Under the pieces are notes generated by a model. That model made no database searches and was not told the DNA's origin. It worked only from the letters and a program-made list of their open reading frames with translations. 64,000 bases of DNA from an uncultured Clostridium sp. (GTDB lineage: Bacteria; Bacillota; Clostridia; TANB77; CAG-508), in NCBI GenBank assembly GCA_947648495.1, contig CANSOA010000001.1, positions 1 to 64,000 of the forward strand, read 5' to 3'. Shown here one piece after another: positions 16,391-25,576 of this stretch (the first letter of the stretch is position 1; each line of letters starts with the position of its first letter). The position numbers and the translations under genes are program-made.

Positions 16391-17449
16391 ATGCCAGTTT
16401 ATTTTGAAAAATTAAATGGAACCGTCAAACAATATTTTTCTATTTTATCTCAGGAAATACCAGAATTTTTGCTCGATTATATAAACACGCTTGAAATGCA
16501 AAAACAAAGAGAAATTAGCGTAACTTGTGGAACATTTTATGCAAACATGTATTCTGATAGAATTTGGTATTCCAGCTTGGACCATAGTGTAGGCGTAGCG
16601 TTAATTGTCTGGCATTTTACGAAAGACAAAAGGCAAACATTGTCAGGGCTTTTTCATGATATAGCTACTCCTGTATTCAAACACTGTATTGATTTTATGA
16701 ATGGTGATTATGAAACACAAGAATCTACAGAAGAGTTGACCACACAAATCATAACCCAATCAAAAGAGATTATGAATTTGTTGGAAAGAGATAATATCAA
16801 AGTAGAAGAAATCGATAATTATCATATGTATCCTATTGCAGATAATGATGCGCCAAACTTGGCAAGTGATCGATTAGAATATACATTTTCAAATGGATTT
16901 GGTGTAACCGAGAAGTTATGGAATTTAGATGAAATTAAGGAAATCTATCAAAATATTGAAATTTTGCACAATGAGCAAGGAGTTTCAGAATTAGGTTTTG
17001 TGTGTCAAGAAAAAGCAGAAAAATTTGTTAATATAGCAAGTAGGTTATCTTCTCGCTATATTGACAATCGAACCAGATTTTCCATGCAATTTTTGGCAGA
17101 TGTGATGAAAAAAATGAGTGAGAAAAATTTAATTACAATTCAGGATTTATATCAATTATCTGAAAAAGAGATTATTGAGAAAATTGAGAATTGCAAAGAA
17201 GGAAACATTGCAGAATGTTTTAAAATCTGGAAAAATGCAACTCAGATAAAAGAAAGTAATATACCTCCAGAGGATGTCTACTCGGTGAGTCTTGAAAAGA
17301 TAAAAATAAGATATATCAATCCTTTGGTTAAGGTGGGAGAAAAGACGGTCAGAGTAAGTGAAATTTCGCCAAAGGCAAAAAAGGATATAGAAAACGCTTT
17401 GCAATTTAGAACGAAAAAATATTCATATTTGGATTTTAATTTTTCATAA
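16391..17449 (+). CDS. HD-domain phosphohydrolase
   Basis: The 352-residue protein has an HD-type metal site: H in SLDHSVGVALIV, the HD pair in LFHDIATPVF, and later acidic residues (DRLEYTF). HD proteins of this kind hydrolyse phosphoester bonds, often of nucleotides, and act in the cytosol. The specific substrate cannot be told from sequence. The ATG follows AAAGGAGAAGATAA. Expression is controlled by a consensus promoter with an intervening terminator in the leader. No partner gene is adjacent. Confidence 0.75.
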   Translation: MPVYFEKLNGTVKQYFSILSQEIPEFLLDYINTLEMQKQREISVTCGTFYANMYSDRIWYSSLDHSVGVALIVWHFTKDKRQTLSGLFHDIATPVFKHCIDFMNGDYETQESTEELTTQIITQSKEIMNLLERDNIKVEEIDNYHMYPIADNDAPNLASDRLEYTFSNGFGVTEKLWNLDEIKEIYQNIEILHNEQGVSELGFVCQEKAEKFVNIASRLSSRYIDNRTRFSMQFLADVMKKMSEKNLITIQDLYQLSEKEIIEKIENCKEGNIAECFKIWKNATQIKESNIPPEDVYSVSLEKIKIRYINPLVKVGEKTVRVSEISPKAKKDIENALQFRTKKYSYLDFNFS

Positions 17450-17505
17450 AAATATTTTACAAACATAATATGTTTTAAGATAATAAAATAAGGAGAGATG
17501 TAAAA

Positions 17506-18057
17506 ATGAAAATAGAGTTAGAAAATCATTTAGGCTTAGCGCCAAATCCAGTGGCTTTGGTTTCATCTGGAAATATGGAAAATAGCAATATTGCAACAAT
17601 TGGTTGGACGGGAATCCTTAATTCAGAACCGATGATTGTCTATGTTTCGATTCGACCTTCTCGTTTTTCCAATGAAATTATTACAAAAACGAGAGAATTT
17701 GTTATTAATTTGCCAGATGAGAAATTGGTAAAAGAAGCTGATTTTTGTGGAACGAAATCCGGAAAAGATGTTGATAAATTTCAAGCGTGTCATTTCACCA
17801 AAAGACAAAGTAAAATTGTTAAAGTGCCCTATATTGAAGAATGTCCTATTAATTTAGAATGTAAAGTAATCGATATTCAAACATTTTGTTCTCATGAAAT
17901 GTTTTTGGCAGAAGTAGTTTGTACCCATTGTAATAAAGAAATAGTTGGGACAAAAGAAGAAGTTGATTTTGCCCAAGCCAATCTTTTGACATTTGCTGGA
18001 AAGAAATATTTTGTAGCGAACCGAGAAGTTGGAATTAGAGGTTGTGGTATAAAGTAA
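17506..18057 (+). CDS. Flavin reductase-like (FMN-binding split barrel) protein
   Basis: The 183-residue protein fits the flavin-reductase-like domain: PVALVSSGNMEN, IGWTGILNSEPMIVYVSIRPSRFSNEII, EFVINLPDEKLV and the CGTKSGKDVDKF segment. Members bind FMN and either reduce flavins or act as ferric or unknown reductases in the cytoplasm. In Clostridia these are usually stand-alone redox proteins. The ATG follows AAGGAGAGATG. Neighbours give no clear pathway. It encodes several Cys residues in the C-terminal half that might respond to redox state (inference). Confidence 0.85.
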   Translation: MKIELENHLGLAPNPVALVSSGNMENSNIATIGWTGILNSEPMIVYVSIRPSRFSNEIITKTREFVINLPDEKLVKEADFCGTKSGKDVDKFQACHFTKRQSKIVKVPYIEECPINLECKVIDIQTFCSHEMFLAEVVCTHCNKEIVGTKEEVDFAQANLLTFAGKKYFVANREVGIRGCGIK

Positions 18058-18126
18058 TTTTAGAAAAAAATTTTAATAAATGTAGAAAAGAAAGTAAAAA
18101 TACCTATACAAGGTAGGAGTATAAAA

Positions 18127-18534
18127 TTGGAAAATAAAAAAGGAAAAAATGGTTTTCTCTTAAAAAATATCTTCAGGCAAGAAAATTCTGAAATAAAAAA
18201 GTTAAAAGAAATTAAAAAGAAAATCCGTAAAATAAAAACCTTGCAAGATTTGGAAGCGTTGGAAGAGGAATTGATTACTATTGGTGTCATAGATGAACAA
18301 GCTTTAGAGAAAATTAAAAAGTTAAAAAATAAGAAAAAAAGAAAAACTGAAAAAGAAATGTTTGAAGAAAGAATTCGATGCAATTTGGAAATTATCAATC
18401 GAACCATTGCAGTTGGAAAGCAGTTCAAAATGCAAGAGAGACAGCGAAAAGATGAAGAATTAATCCAAAAAAAAGAAGAAAGAACACGTGCAGGAAATAA
18501 AAGACAAAATAATAAAGATGAAAAAGTAAGATAA
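18127..18534 (+). CDS. Small Lys-rich coiled-coil protein, unrecognised
   Basis: The TTG start at 18127 is preceded by GTAGGAGTATAAAA. The 135-residue product is very basic and charged, with predicted long helices (EIKKLKEIKKKIRKIKTLQDLEALEEELI; KIKKLKNKKKRKTEKEMF) and a basic tail. No signal or membrane segment. It may bind nucleic acid or the ribosome, but that is only a guess from charge. It lies between the flavin reductase-like gene and the rRNA methyltransferase gene. Confidence 0.6.
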   Translation: MENKKGKNGFLLKNIFRQENSEIKKLKEIKKKIRKIKTLQDLEALEEELITIGVIDEQALEKIKKLKNKKKRKTEKEMFEERIRCNLEIINRTIAVGKQFKMQERQRKDEELIQKKEERTRAGNKRQNNKDEKVR

Positions 18535-18657
18535 GTCAAGCAAAATCCAAATCAAATACAACAAAGCGTGATTTTGAGATAGAAGCAAGGAATAAAATGA
18601 GTGGCAAAAATTAGTATAATAGATACAGATGCAGAGGAGGGGTAGGCAAAGTAAAAA

Positions 18658-20017
18658 ATGAAAAAAAACGAAGAATACATTACTCAAATCATTGACAATG
18701 GTTTTGATGGAGAAGGAATTGCAAAAATTTCTGGGCAAGTGGTATTGGTACCAGACACGCTCAAAGGAGAAAAAGTTAAAATTAAAATTTTGAAAGTGAC
18801 TTCTAAAATTTGTTATGCAAAAGTGATGGAAATATTGGAAAAATCAGAAAATAGAATTTCTGAACAAGATTGTGCAACTTATAACAAATGTGGTGGTTGT
18901 AATTTAAGACATATGAATTATGAATCGACCATTGAATTAAAGAAAAACGCTGTCCAAAATACTTTGAGAAAGGCATTGGGAAGGCAGATTGATGTAAATG
19001 AAATTCTAAAAATGGACGAGCCTTTTTATTATCGTAATAAATTGCAATACCCAGTGGGAGTGTCTGAAAATGGCGATTTAACGATGGGCGTTTTTGCCAA
19101 AAGAACTCATCGCATTATTCCAGTATTGGAATGTAAGATTCAAAATCAATTATCACAAAAAATTGCACAGGCTATTTTTGAATTTGCTAAAATAAATGGA
19201 ATAACAGGTTATAACGAAAAAAATAATACAGGAATTTTGCGTCATATTGTTATTAGAACAAGCAAAAACGCAAAGGAAGTAATGATAACCTTAGTAGTAA
19301 ATACATTAAATATTCCCAAAGAAAGAGAATTCATTGATTGTTTAACAAATCGTTTTCCAGAAATCAAAACAATTGTAAAGAATTTGAACAATAAAAATAC
19401 CAATGTAATTTTGGGGAAAACAAATAAGATTATTTTTGGTGATGGTTATATAACAGATAGTTTATTGGGGAAAAAATTTAAAATTTCAAATATGTCCTTT
19501 TATCAAGTGAATCCTATTCAAACAGAAAAATTGTATGCAAAAGCAATTGAATATGCTAAACTCACAGGCAAGGAGACCGTATTTGATTTGTATTGTGGGA
19601 TTGGAACAATTGGTATTTGCGGTGCTGATAAAGTAGGAAAATTAATGGGAATTGAGACCATTCCAGAGGCGATTGAAAATGCTAGAGAAAATGCGTTATT
19701 GAATGAAGTAAAAAATGCTGAATTTTTGGTTGGAAATGTGGAAGAAACGCTTCCTAAATGGATAAAACAAAGAAATATCAAAGCAGATGTAGTATGGATA
19801 GATCCACCGAGAAAAGGTTGTGAGAAAACGGCGCTGGAGAGTTTATTGCAAATTGAGCCGAAAAGAATTGTATATGTAAGTTGTAATCCAGCGACTTTGG
19901 GGAGAGATTTGAAGATTTTGGAGGAAAAATATTGTTTACAAAAATTGGCTATTGCTGATATGTTCGCTTGGACGCGGTCATGTGGAGTGTATAGCACAAT
20001 TGGAATTGAAAAAATAG
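18658..20017 (+). CDS. rlmD: 23S rRNA (uracil-5-)-methyltransferase, RlmD/RumA type, read through a CGG +1 shift
   Basis: The protein has an N-terminal TRAM domain (NGFDGEGIAKISGQVV), Fe-S-like cysteines (C..YNKCGGCNLRH), a SAM-binding motif (FDLYCGIGTIGICGA), the catalytic DPPRKGC and VSCNPATLGRD. It methylates a uridine of 23S rRNA (or tRNA) with SAM. In the zero frame the end reads WTRSCGVYS and lacks the family's conserved HVE. Skipping the C of CGG at 19975 gives WTGHVECIAQLELKK and a stop at 20015-20017, restoring the conserved (T)xHVE C-terminus and 452 residues. That makes the recoding convincing even though no early stop forces it. Which position it methylates is uncertain. Confidence 0.85.
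19975..19977 (+). other. CGG +1 recoding site 2 (ACG CGG T)
   Basis: Skipping C converts RSCGVYS to GHVECIA, the conserved C-terminal motif of the TrmA/RumA family. Confidence 0.8.
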
Positions 20018-20046
20018 TTTAATGGTTAAAGTAGAAAGGCGTATAT

Positions 20047-20601
20047 ATGAAGAATATAAAAGATACAGAACTTATGGAAATTTTTGAAAAAGCAAGCAGA
20101 ACATTTTTGAAAGAGGAAAAGGAGTTAATTCTTTCAGGAGTGAATGAAAGATGTTGGTATCATCCATTTGCCGATTATTTAAAAGAAGAAATGGCATATA
20201 GAAATATAGATGAATATTATGTAGATACAGAATATAATCGAAATAATGGAAAACTAAAGACAATGTTTGATGCTGAGCAACAGATAAAGGTTATCAAGAT
20301 AACCTGTGATGTGATTGTACATAGCAGAGGAAAAAATAAAGAACAGGATAATTTAATTTGTATCGAAATGAAAAAATCGACGGCAGATGAGAATAAAAAA
20401 GAAGCGGATAAAAGAAGAATGCAGATTTTAACAAAAGATTCATTTGATGATATATGGTCATATGATGGAAAAACACTTCCAGAACATGTGTGTAGATATA
20501 AATTGGGAGTGTATTATGAAATTAATTTGAAGGCTCAAATGGTATATGTGGAATATTATAAAAAAGGTAGCAAGATGCTAAAGTATGAGGTTGAATTTTA
20601 A
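20047..20601 (+). CDS. Hypothetical protein with PD-(D/E)XK-like motif
   Basis: The 184-residue protein contains KITCDVIVHSRG followed by NLICIEMKKS, which fits the D...ExK core of the PD-(D/E)XK nuclease fold. It could be a nuclease-like domain protein. No methylase or specificity subunit is nearby, so a restriction role is not supported. ATG 20047 follows GAAAGGCGTATAT. Function is not assigned. Confidence 0.5.
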   Translation: MKNIKDTELMEIFEKASRTFLKEEKELILSGVNERCWYHPFADYLKEEMAYRNIDEYYVDTEYNRNNGKLKTMFDAEQQIKVIKITCDVIVHSRGKNKEQDNLICIEMKKSTADENKKEADKRRMQILTKDSFDDIWSYDGKTLPEHVCRYKLGVYYEINLKAQMVYVEYYKKGSKMLKYEVEF

Positions 20602-20684
20602 TATTATGATGAAGTAAAAATGCATATTCTAGCAGAAGAATTTACAGAAAATTACATCCAAAATAAAAATGTCTAAGAACCCTA

Positions 20685-20713
20685 TTGACTTTTGATAGAA
20701 AAAGTCCTATAAT
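20685..20713 (+). promoter_or_regulatory. Promoter of the 20751 gene
   Basis: TTGACT (20685) and TATAAT (20708), 17 nt apart. Confidence 0.75.
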
Positions 20714-20750
20714 AAAAAGGGAATGTATTGATTTAAGAAGGGGGGATTTT

Positions 20751-21032
20751 ATGTTAGCTAAAGTTTGGAAAAAAGCATTGCTAGCAATTTGTATTCTGGC
20801 ATGTTTGTTTAATGTAATGTACAAACTGGTTAGTAGAACGTCCTTAGAAGTGCAACTAAAAAGTGTGCAAAATCAATCAAGTTTAATAGAACTTTTTAAA
20901 CAAGACATTACTCCAAAAAATGAAACAAATTCACAACAAAAAGAAATAACTACTGAAAATAGACAGGTTGATACAACCGAAGTAAAGCAGGAAAAATTAG
21001 ATAATAAGGACACAATTGTTGTAATCAATTAA
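20751..21032 (+). CDS. Small membrane-anchored protein, unrecognised
   Basis: ATG 20751 follows AAGGGGGGATTTT. The 93-residue product has a short basic N-terminus, one membrane span (residues about 8-25; ALLAICILACLFNVMY) and a polar Gln/Glu/Lys-rich outer segment of about 65 residues. It could be a type II anchored small protein or a secreted peptide precursor. An in-frame extension to 20685 runs into the promoter and is rejected. Function is unknown. Confidence 0.6.
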   Translation: MLAKVWKKALLAICILACLFNVMYKLVSRTSLEVQLKSVQNQSSLIELFKQDITPKNETNSQQKEITTENRQVDTTEVKQEKLDNKDTIVVIN

Positions 21033-21039
21033 AAAATAC

Positions 21040-21068
21040 TTGCATTATCATAAAGAATGTGGTATGAT
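21040..21068 (+). promoter_or_regulatory. Promoter of rpmE
   Basis: TTGCAT (21040) and TATGAT (21063), 17 nt apart, 40 bp upstream of the rpmE ATG. Confidence 0.65.
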
Positions 21069-21108
21069 AAAAAATATTGTGAAAAAATCAAGAAAGAGGT
21101 GAAGTTAA

Positions 21109-21305
21109 TGAAAACAGAAATACAACCAAATTATACAGAATCAAAAATTATTTGTGCTTGTGGAAATGTTATCGAAACCAATTCAACAAAAGCAGAAATG
21201 AAAGTAGATGTTTGTTCAAAATGTCACCCATTTTGGACTGGCAACTTAAAACAAAATAATGTTGGTGGAAGAGCGGATCGTTTCAAAAAGAAATATGGTG
21301 TATAA
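21109..21305 (+). CDS. rpmE: 50S ribosomal protein L31 (zinc-binding type)
   Basis: The 65-residue protein carries the L31 core: [26 protein letters not shown] and the C-terminal [12 protein letters not shown]. The Cys pairs (CAC... and CSKC) mark the zinc-binding form. It is part of the 50S subunit. ATG 21109 follows AGAGGTGAAGTTA. The longer in-frame reading from 21057 has no ribosome site. It has its own promoter. Confidence 0.96.
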
Positions 21306-21423
21306 TTGCTAAAATACGACAAGAAAAAATATTTTAAAGTAATAGTAAAAAACTATTGCTTTTTTTTTTATTTTGTATATAATAATATTAAGTTGTACGA
21401 ATGAAAGAATAGGAGAAAATTAC

Positions 21424-22203
21424 ATGGAAAATAATAGGAATGTATTATTAATCGACAAATTAGTTCAATTAAATGACTTAGAAATTACCAAAGCAAAACT
21501 TTTAACAGCAATTTTTACCAAAACAACCAAAGAAATTATGCATCATAAAGTACAAGTTTTGGAAAAAAATTTTGAAGAACAAGCTGAGTTTTATGACCAA
21601 AATTTAGAACGTTATGAAGAAATTTGTGACCAAATTTTAATCAAATACAAAAAACAGCTATCTCAAATCATAGAAAAATATAATGGATTTTATATTAATT
21701 TGCTGTTAGAATTGCAAGAAGCTCAATGCAATCAAAAAATCGCTATTACAAATTTGAAAAAAAGTTTTGATAGTAAACAAGAAATCTCGTCACAAACAAA
21801 GGCAAAAATCTTAGAAGAATGGAATCAAAAAATGACAGCCTGTAGGGAAAAAAAGTTAAATTATGATGTAATTATAGAAGAATGTGAAAAAGAAATAGAA
21901 GAATGTAGTAGCAATATGCAAAAGAGAATGGATGCGTTGTTTTCGGATAAATTAAGTCAAATTTCTCTGAAAGAAAAAAAATCTTCGGGAAGTTTTTGGA
22001 GAAAAATAAAAAATAAATTTACAGGAGCAAAGAAATTTAATACTTATGTCATAGAGCCAATTTGTGTGGAACTGGAGATTATGGACAACAAATTGCCAGA
22101 CATTTTAAACAATATCAAAGAAGACACCATTTATTTTGTTGCAAAAATAAAACAAGCCAAAGAAGAAGCCAATAAGATTTTTCAAAATACAATCAATGGA
22201 TAA
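21424..22203 (+). CDS. Coiled-coil protein, unrecognised
   Basis: The 259-residue product from ATG 21424 (AGGAGAAAATTAC) is almost wholly helical and charged, with heptad-rich segments (EKNFEEQAEFYDQNLERYEEI, later KIKQAKEEANKIF). No membrane segment. It is the first gene of a three-gene run with the small 51-residue ORF and a Glu-rich protein (22382). The run suggests a cytoplasmic assembly, perhaps structural or spore-related, but I recognise no family. Confidence 0.55.
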   Translation: MENNRNVLLIDKLVQLNDLEITKAKLLTAIFTKTTKEIMHHKVQVLEKNFEEQAEFYDQNLERYEEICDQILIKYKKQLSQIIEKYNGFYINLLLELQEAQCNQKIAITNLKKSFDSKQEISSQTKAKILEEWNQKMTACREKKLNYDVIIEECEKEIEECSSNMQKRMDALFSDKLSQISLKEKKSSGSFWRKIKNKFTGAKKFNTYVIEPICVELEIMDNKLPDILNNIKEDTIYFVAKIKQAKEEANKIFQNTING

Positions 22204-22214
22204 GGAGAATGAAA

Positions 22215-22370
22215 ATGAATCATAGTTTAGGAAAGATTTTATTTCATGAAAAAGAAATAGATTTGAATAAAACTTCAAAAAAATGTTTAAAAGATATGTT
22301 AAAAAAAGTCGATGAGGAAGAAGTCATCATTAAGCAAGAATTAGAGGATATTCTAAAAAGATTGGTATAA
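22215..22370 (+). CDS. Small helical protein, 51 residues
   Basis: The ATG at 22215 has TAAGGAG 7 nt upstream. The product, MNHSLGKILFHEKEIDLNKT onwards, is helical and charged. It fits tightly between the coiled-coil gene (stop 22203) and the acidic protein (start 22382), each with its own ribosome site, consistent with one operon. No family recognised. Confidence 0.6.
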   Translation: MNHSLGKILFHEKEIDLNKTSKKCLKDMLKKVDEEEVIIKQELEDILKRLV

Positions 22371-22381
22371 AGGAGTAAAAA

Positions 22382-23170
22382 ATGAAGGAAGAAACAAAAG
22401 CTAAAGTAAAGCAAATTAGTGAAATTGTGTCAATTTATCAGACTTCTATTGAGGGCGTAGATCCAGAAAGTATGAAATTGTTAAAAGAAGATTTGCAAGA
22501 TAAAGAACAAGAGTTAAATAAAATAAAAGAAGAGTTAGAAAATGAGTTAGAAGAGTTATATAAAAAAGCTAGTGCCATTGATCCTGAAGTAAATCAACTA
22601 GAAAATGAAAAACAAGAAGTAATCAATACATTAGAAGATATTGCAGATTTATTATCATTAATTCCAATAGAATTGCAAATTGCAGAGCCAGAGCAAGAAG
22701 ACCAAGAGTATGAGGAAATAGAGGAAGAAGAGGAACAAGATGAAGAAGACGAAAACGAAAACTTAGAAGAAGAGATAGAAGAAGAACAACGACCAGAAGA
22801 GGAAGCGATACAAGAAGAACAAGAAATCTCAGAAGAAATACAAGAAGAGCCAGAGACAAAAGAAGAAGTATTAGAATTAGAAGATGAACAAATACAGCGA
22901 ACAGAAGAAATTTCAGAAGAATTTGAAGAAGAGACCCAAATAGAATCAGAAGTTAATGATGATTATGAAATATTAACAATAAAAGTACCATCAAAAACGT
23001 ATAAAAAGATGGCTCAAAGCATTGTAAAAATGAGAATAGAAACGATTGAAAGCCCAAAACAAGCAGTAGAAGATAGCGTAAAAATGGCACGAGAATTATT
23101 AGAAGAAATAAAAAAAAATTTTCAAATCAATAAACCAGAAATAGGTAAAAATGAAAAACAGGCCTCATAA
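22382..23170 (+). CDS. Acidic Glu-rich coiled-coil protein
   Basis: The 262-residue protein has an N-terminal helical region (residues 1-95), a strongly acidic low-complexity middle of about 100 residues dominated by E and Q (EEEEEQDEEDENENLEEEIE), and a basic C-terminal helix (YKKMAQSIVKMRIETIES). ATG 22382 follows AAAGGAGTAAAA. It ends the small three-gene operon; a terminator follows at 23182. Function is unknown. Confidence 0.6.
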   Translation: MKEETKAKVKQISEIVSIYQTSIEGVDPESMKLLKEDLQDKEQELNKIKEELENELEELYKKASAIDPEVNQLENEKQEVINTLEDIADLLSLIPIELQIAEPEQEDQEYEEIEEEEEQDEEDENENLEEEIEEEQRPEEEAIQEEQEISEEIQEEPETKEEVLELEDEQIQRTEEISEEFEEETQIESEVNDDYEILTIKVPSKTYKKMAQSIVKMRIETIESPKQAVEDSVKMARELLEEIKKNFQINKPEIGKNEKQAS

Positions 23171-23179
23171 ATTGTATTT

Positions 23180-23213
23180 TTTGAGAATAATTTGCAATTA
23201 TTCTCATTTTTTA
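23180..23213 (+). terminator. Intrinsic terminator
   Basis: TGAGAATAATT (23182-23192) pairs with AATTATTCTCA (23196-23206), followed by TTTTTT. Confidence 0.9.
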
Positions 23214-23278
23214 TGTACTAAAAATATTTTTTTATGAATATATTGATAACACAAATAAAATTTAAGGGAGGTCAATTC

Positions 23279-23827
23279 ATGTATTATCAAAACGGAAATT
23301 ACATGCAAGATTTAAATTATTATAACCAAAATCCAAATGTAGGATTTAATCCATACATGCCAAACAATTATCAAGCACCAACAATGAATCAAAATCCACA
23401 AATGCCAATGCAACAACAAAATTTAAATGCCATGTATCCAGCAGTTTATCGAATTATTTCACCAGTTGTTTCACAAGTTTTAGCCAATAACAACACAGGC
23501 TATTTAACCGAAGATGCTTTAAACAGTATGGTCGATACAGTTTACAATATGGTAGAAGGAGATCTTAATTTGGAAAATCGTTCAAATTATACGAATGCTT
23601 CAGCACAAACAGAAAATTCAAATAACAGTAATTGTTCCAGAACCAACGCAACAAATCCCAGTTCAACCAATACTTCTGCTACAAATAGCTCGTCAAATAG
23701 GCAAAATTCTTTATTAAGAGATTTAATCAAAATCATACTTTTAAACAGCATCATCTCACGCAGACAAAATACCAACTCACAAATGATGATGTCAAATAAT
23801 TTGCAAAATCCGAATCTATTTATGTAA
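23279..23827 (+). CDS. Gln/Asn-rich protein, possibly spore coat related
   Basis: The 182-residue protein from ATG 23279 (AAGGGAGGTCAATTC) has an N-terminal Asn/Gln/Tyr/Pro-rich stretch, a short helical core, YPAVYRIISPVVSQVLANN, a Ser/Asn/Thr-rich linker and a C-terminal SRRQNTNSQMMM segment. The YPxVYRI...P core resembles small spore-coat-associated proteins of Clostridia, but I am not sure. No signal peptide. Confidence 0.45.
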   Translation: MYYQNGNYMQDLNYYNQNPNVGFNPYMPNNYQAPTMNQNPQMPMQQQNLNAMYPAVYRIISPVVSQVLANNNTGYLTEDALNSMVDTVYNMVEGDLNLENRSNYTNASAQTENSNNSNCSRTNATNPSSTNTSATNSSSNRQNSLLRDLIKIILLNSIISRRQNTNSQMMMSNNLQNPNLFM

Positions 23828-23943
23828 TAAAAATTTAAAGATTTTCTGTTTTAGAAAATCTTATTTTTTATCGAAAAAAGTATAATTTATGAAATATTGC
23901 ACATACTTTATATAGTTATTTTTCAAAGAAAAGAGGTACAAAA

Positions 23944-24375
23944 ATGAGAGTCAAAGAATGTATGTGTAAAAAAGTAGTCAGAGCAACGTCTGATACTACC
24001 TTAAACGAAATTGCAAAATTAATGCAAGAAAATGATGTTGGTTGTGTTCCAATCTGTAATCAAGAAAACAATGTAATTGGATTTGTAACCGATCGAGATA
24101 TTGTCACAAGATGTGTAGCTAGCAACAAGCAATGTGAGCAAACAAAAGCGTCAGATATTATGACAACAAAAGTCATCAAAACAACACCAGATACGCAACT
24201 AGAAGATGCCACACAAACCATGTCGACCAATCAAATCAGAAGATTACCCGTTATTGAAAACAACCAAATTGTTGGAATGCTTACCATTGGCGATTTAGCA
24301 CAAAATCAAAATGTGCAACCAAGAGAAGTAGGAGACACAATGGAATGTATTTGTGAATGTCAGCACAATCATTAA
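23944..24375 (+). CDS. CBS-pair domain protein
   Basis: The 143-residue protein is two CBS motifs: residues about 8-60 (TLNEIAKLMQENDVGCVPICN, VIGFVTDRDIV) and 72-125 (TQLEDATQTMSTNQIRRLPVIEN, IVGMLTIGDLA). Such stand-alone pairs bind adenosine nucleotides or act as stress sensors. The Cys-rich termini (MCKKV, CICECQ) might bind metal (inference). Ribosome site AAAGAGGTACAAA. The AI-2E transporter gene follows 24 bp later. Confidence 0.9.
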   Translation: MRVKECMCKKVVRATSDTTLNEIAKLMQENDVGCVPICNQENNVIGFVTDRDIVTRCVASNKQCEQTKASDIMTTKVIKTTPDTQLEDATQTMSTNQIRRLPVIENNQIVGMLTIGDLAQNQNVQPREVGDTMECICECQHNH

Positions 24376-24398
24376 TTTTGAAAAGGAGGCGATTAAAA

Positions 24399-25479
24399 TT
24401 GGAAACAATGACGATTTTAAAAAAAATTGGCTGGTTAATTCTAGTTTTTTTAATATTAGTATTTTCCGCAAAACTTTTTGCATTTTATATTCCTTTTTTA
24501 ATTGCCTATTTAATATCACTTTTGGTCGAACCACTGATTAAATGGGTTCACAAAAAAACAGATTTCAGTAGAAAAACAAGTAGTATTCTTGTTTTGGCTA
24601 CTGTTTTTCTTGTGCTAATTGGCTTGATTTCTTGGGGAACCATTAGTTTAATTTCCGAAAGTACCAATCTATTGGGTGCACTCAATACATACCTAGAAAA
24701 AGCTGTTGATTGGGTTAATTCTGTGCTCAAAAAAATTGATATGGACAAATTAGCCTTATCCGACGAAATCAAGCAAATGATTCAAGCGACCTCTTCAGAC
24801 ACGTTAAACAAAGGAATTGAATTCCTAAAAAATACCTTAACCAATTTACTAGAAAGCCTAAAATCCCTTCCAACCATCATGATTTATATTGTCATTACCA
24901 TTCTTGCTACTTATTTTATCACCTCTGACAAAATCTATATTTGGGACCGATTAGAACATCATGTTCCCAAAAAAATGTTAGGAAAAATTGCAACGACAAT
25001 GCAAAAAATAACCGCTTCTTTAGGTAGTTACTTAAAAGCAGAAATGACACTCATCGGCATATCCTTTGTAATTGTATTAATGGGACTTAATATTTTTTAT
25101 TTAATGGGAATGAATGTTGGCTATCCATTGCTAATGGCGTTATTCATTGGATTTGTAGATGCCTTACCAATTTTGCGGTTCTGGCACAGTCATGCTTCCT
25201 TGGACCGTTATTTTATTTTTAAATAAAGAATATTCAGTTGGTTTTTCTATTTTAGGATTGTATATTTTCACTTCTGTTGTAAGACAATTTTTGGAACCAA
25301 AGGTTATTAGCAAAAAAATAGGAATTCATCCATTATTTACGTTAATTAGTATGTATACTGGTTTCAAATTAGTTGGCATCATGGGAATGTTATTGGGTCC
25401 TATTGTGCTCATTATTTTAAAAAATATTTTTGAAAATACAATTGATCGAGGAATTGTCAAATCCATTTTGGAAGAATAA
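24399..25479 (+). CDS. AI-2E family transporter, read through a CGG +1 shift
   Basis: This is a polytopic membrane protein of the DUF20/AI-2E family (TqsA, YtvI-like): N-terminal spans (LILVFLILVFSAKLFAF), the KxTD loop, and MGMNVGYPLLMALFIGFVDALPIL. The zero frame ends in RFWHSHASL at 25226. Skipping the C of CGG at 25176 gives FVDALPILGSGTVMLPW, the family's conserved motif, and continues to 25479 with GIHPLFTLISMYTG and LGPIVLIILKNI, for 359 residues. I chose TTG 24399 (AAAGGAGG, 9 nt spacing) over ATG 24408. It may export small molecules; the substrate is uncertain. Confidence 0.85.
25176..25178 (+). other. CGG +1 recoding site 3 (TTG CGG T)
   Basis: Skipping C yields LPIL-G-SGTVMLPW, the conserved AI-2E family motif. 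Confidence 0.8.
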
Positions 25480-25501
25480 AAAATGGCAATGATAAGAAGA
25501 A

Positions 25502-25530
25502 TTGACAAGGAACATAAAATGTAATATAAT
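25502..25530 (+). promoter_or_regulatory. Consensus promoter for the 25577 ORF
   Basis: TTGACA (25502) and TATAAT (25525), 17 nt apart. The leader ends with ATTAGAAGGAGGAAAAAA, identical to the leader of the 29105 ORF. Confidence 0.85.
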
Positions 25531-25576
25531 AACACAAACAAAACCTCATAAGAGGTGATTAGAAGGAGGAAAAAAC

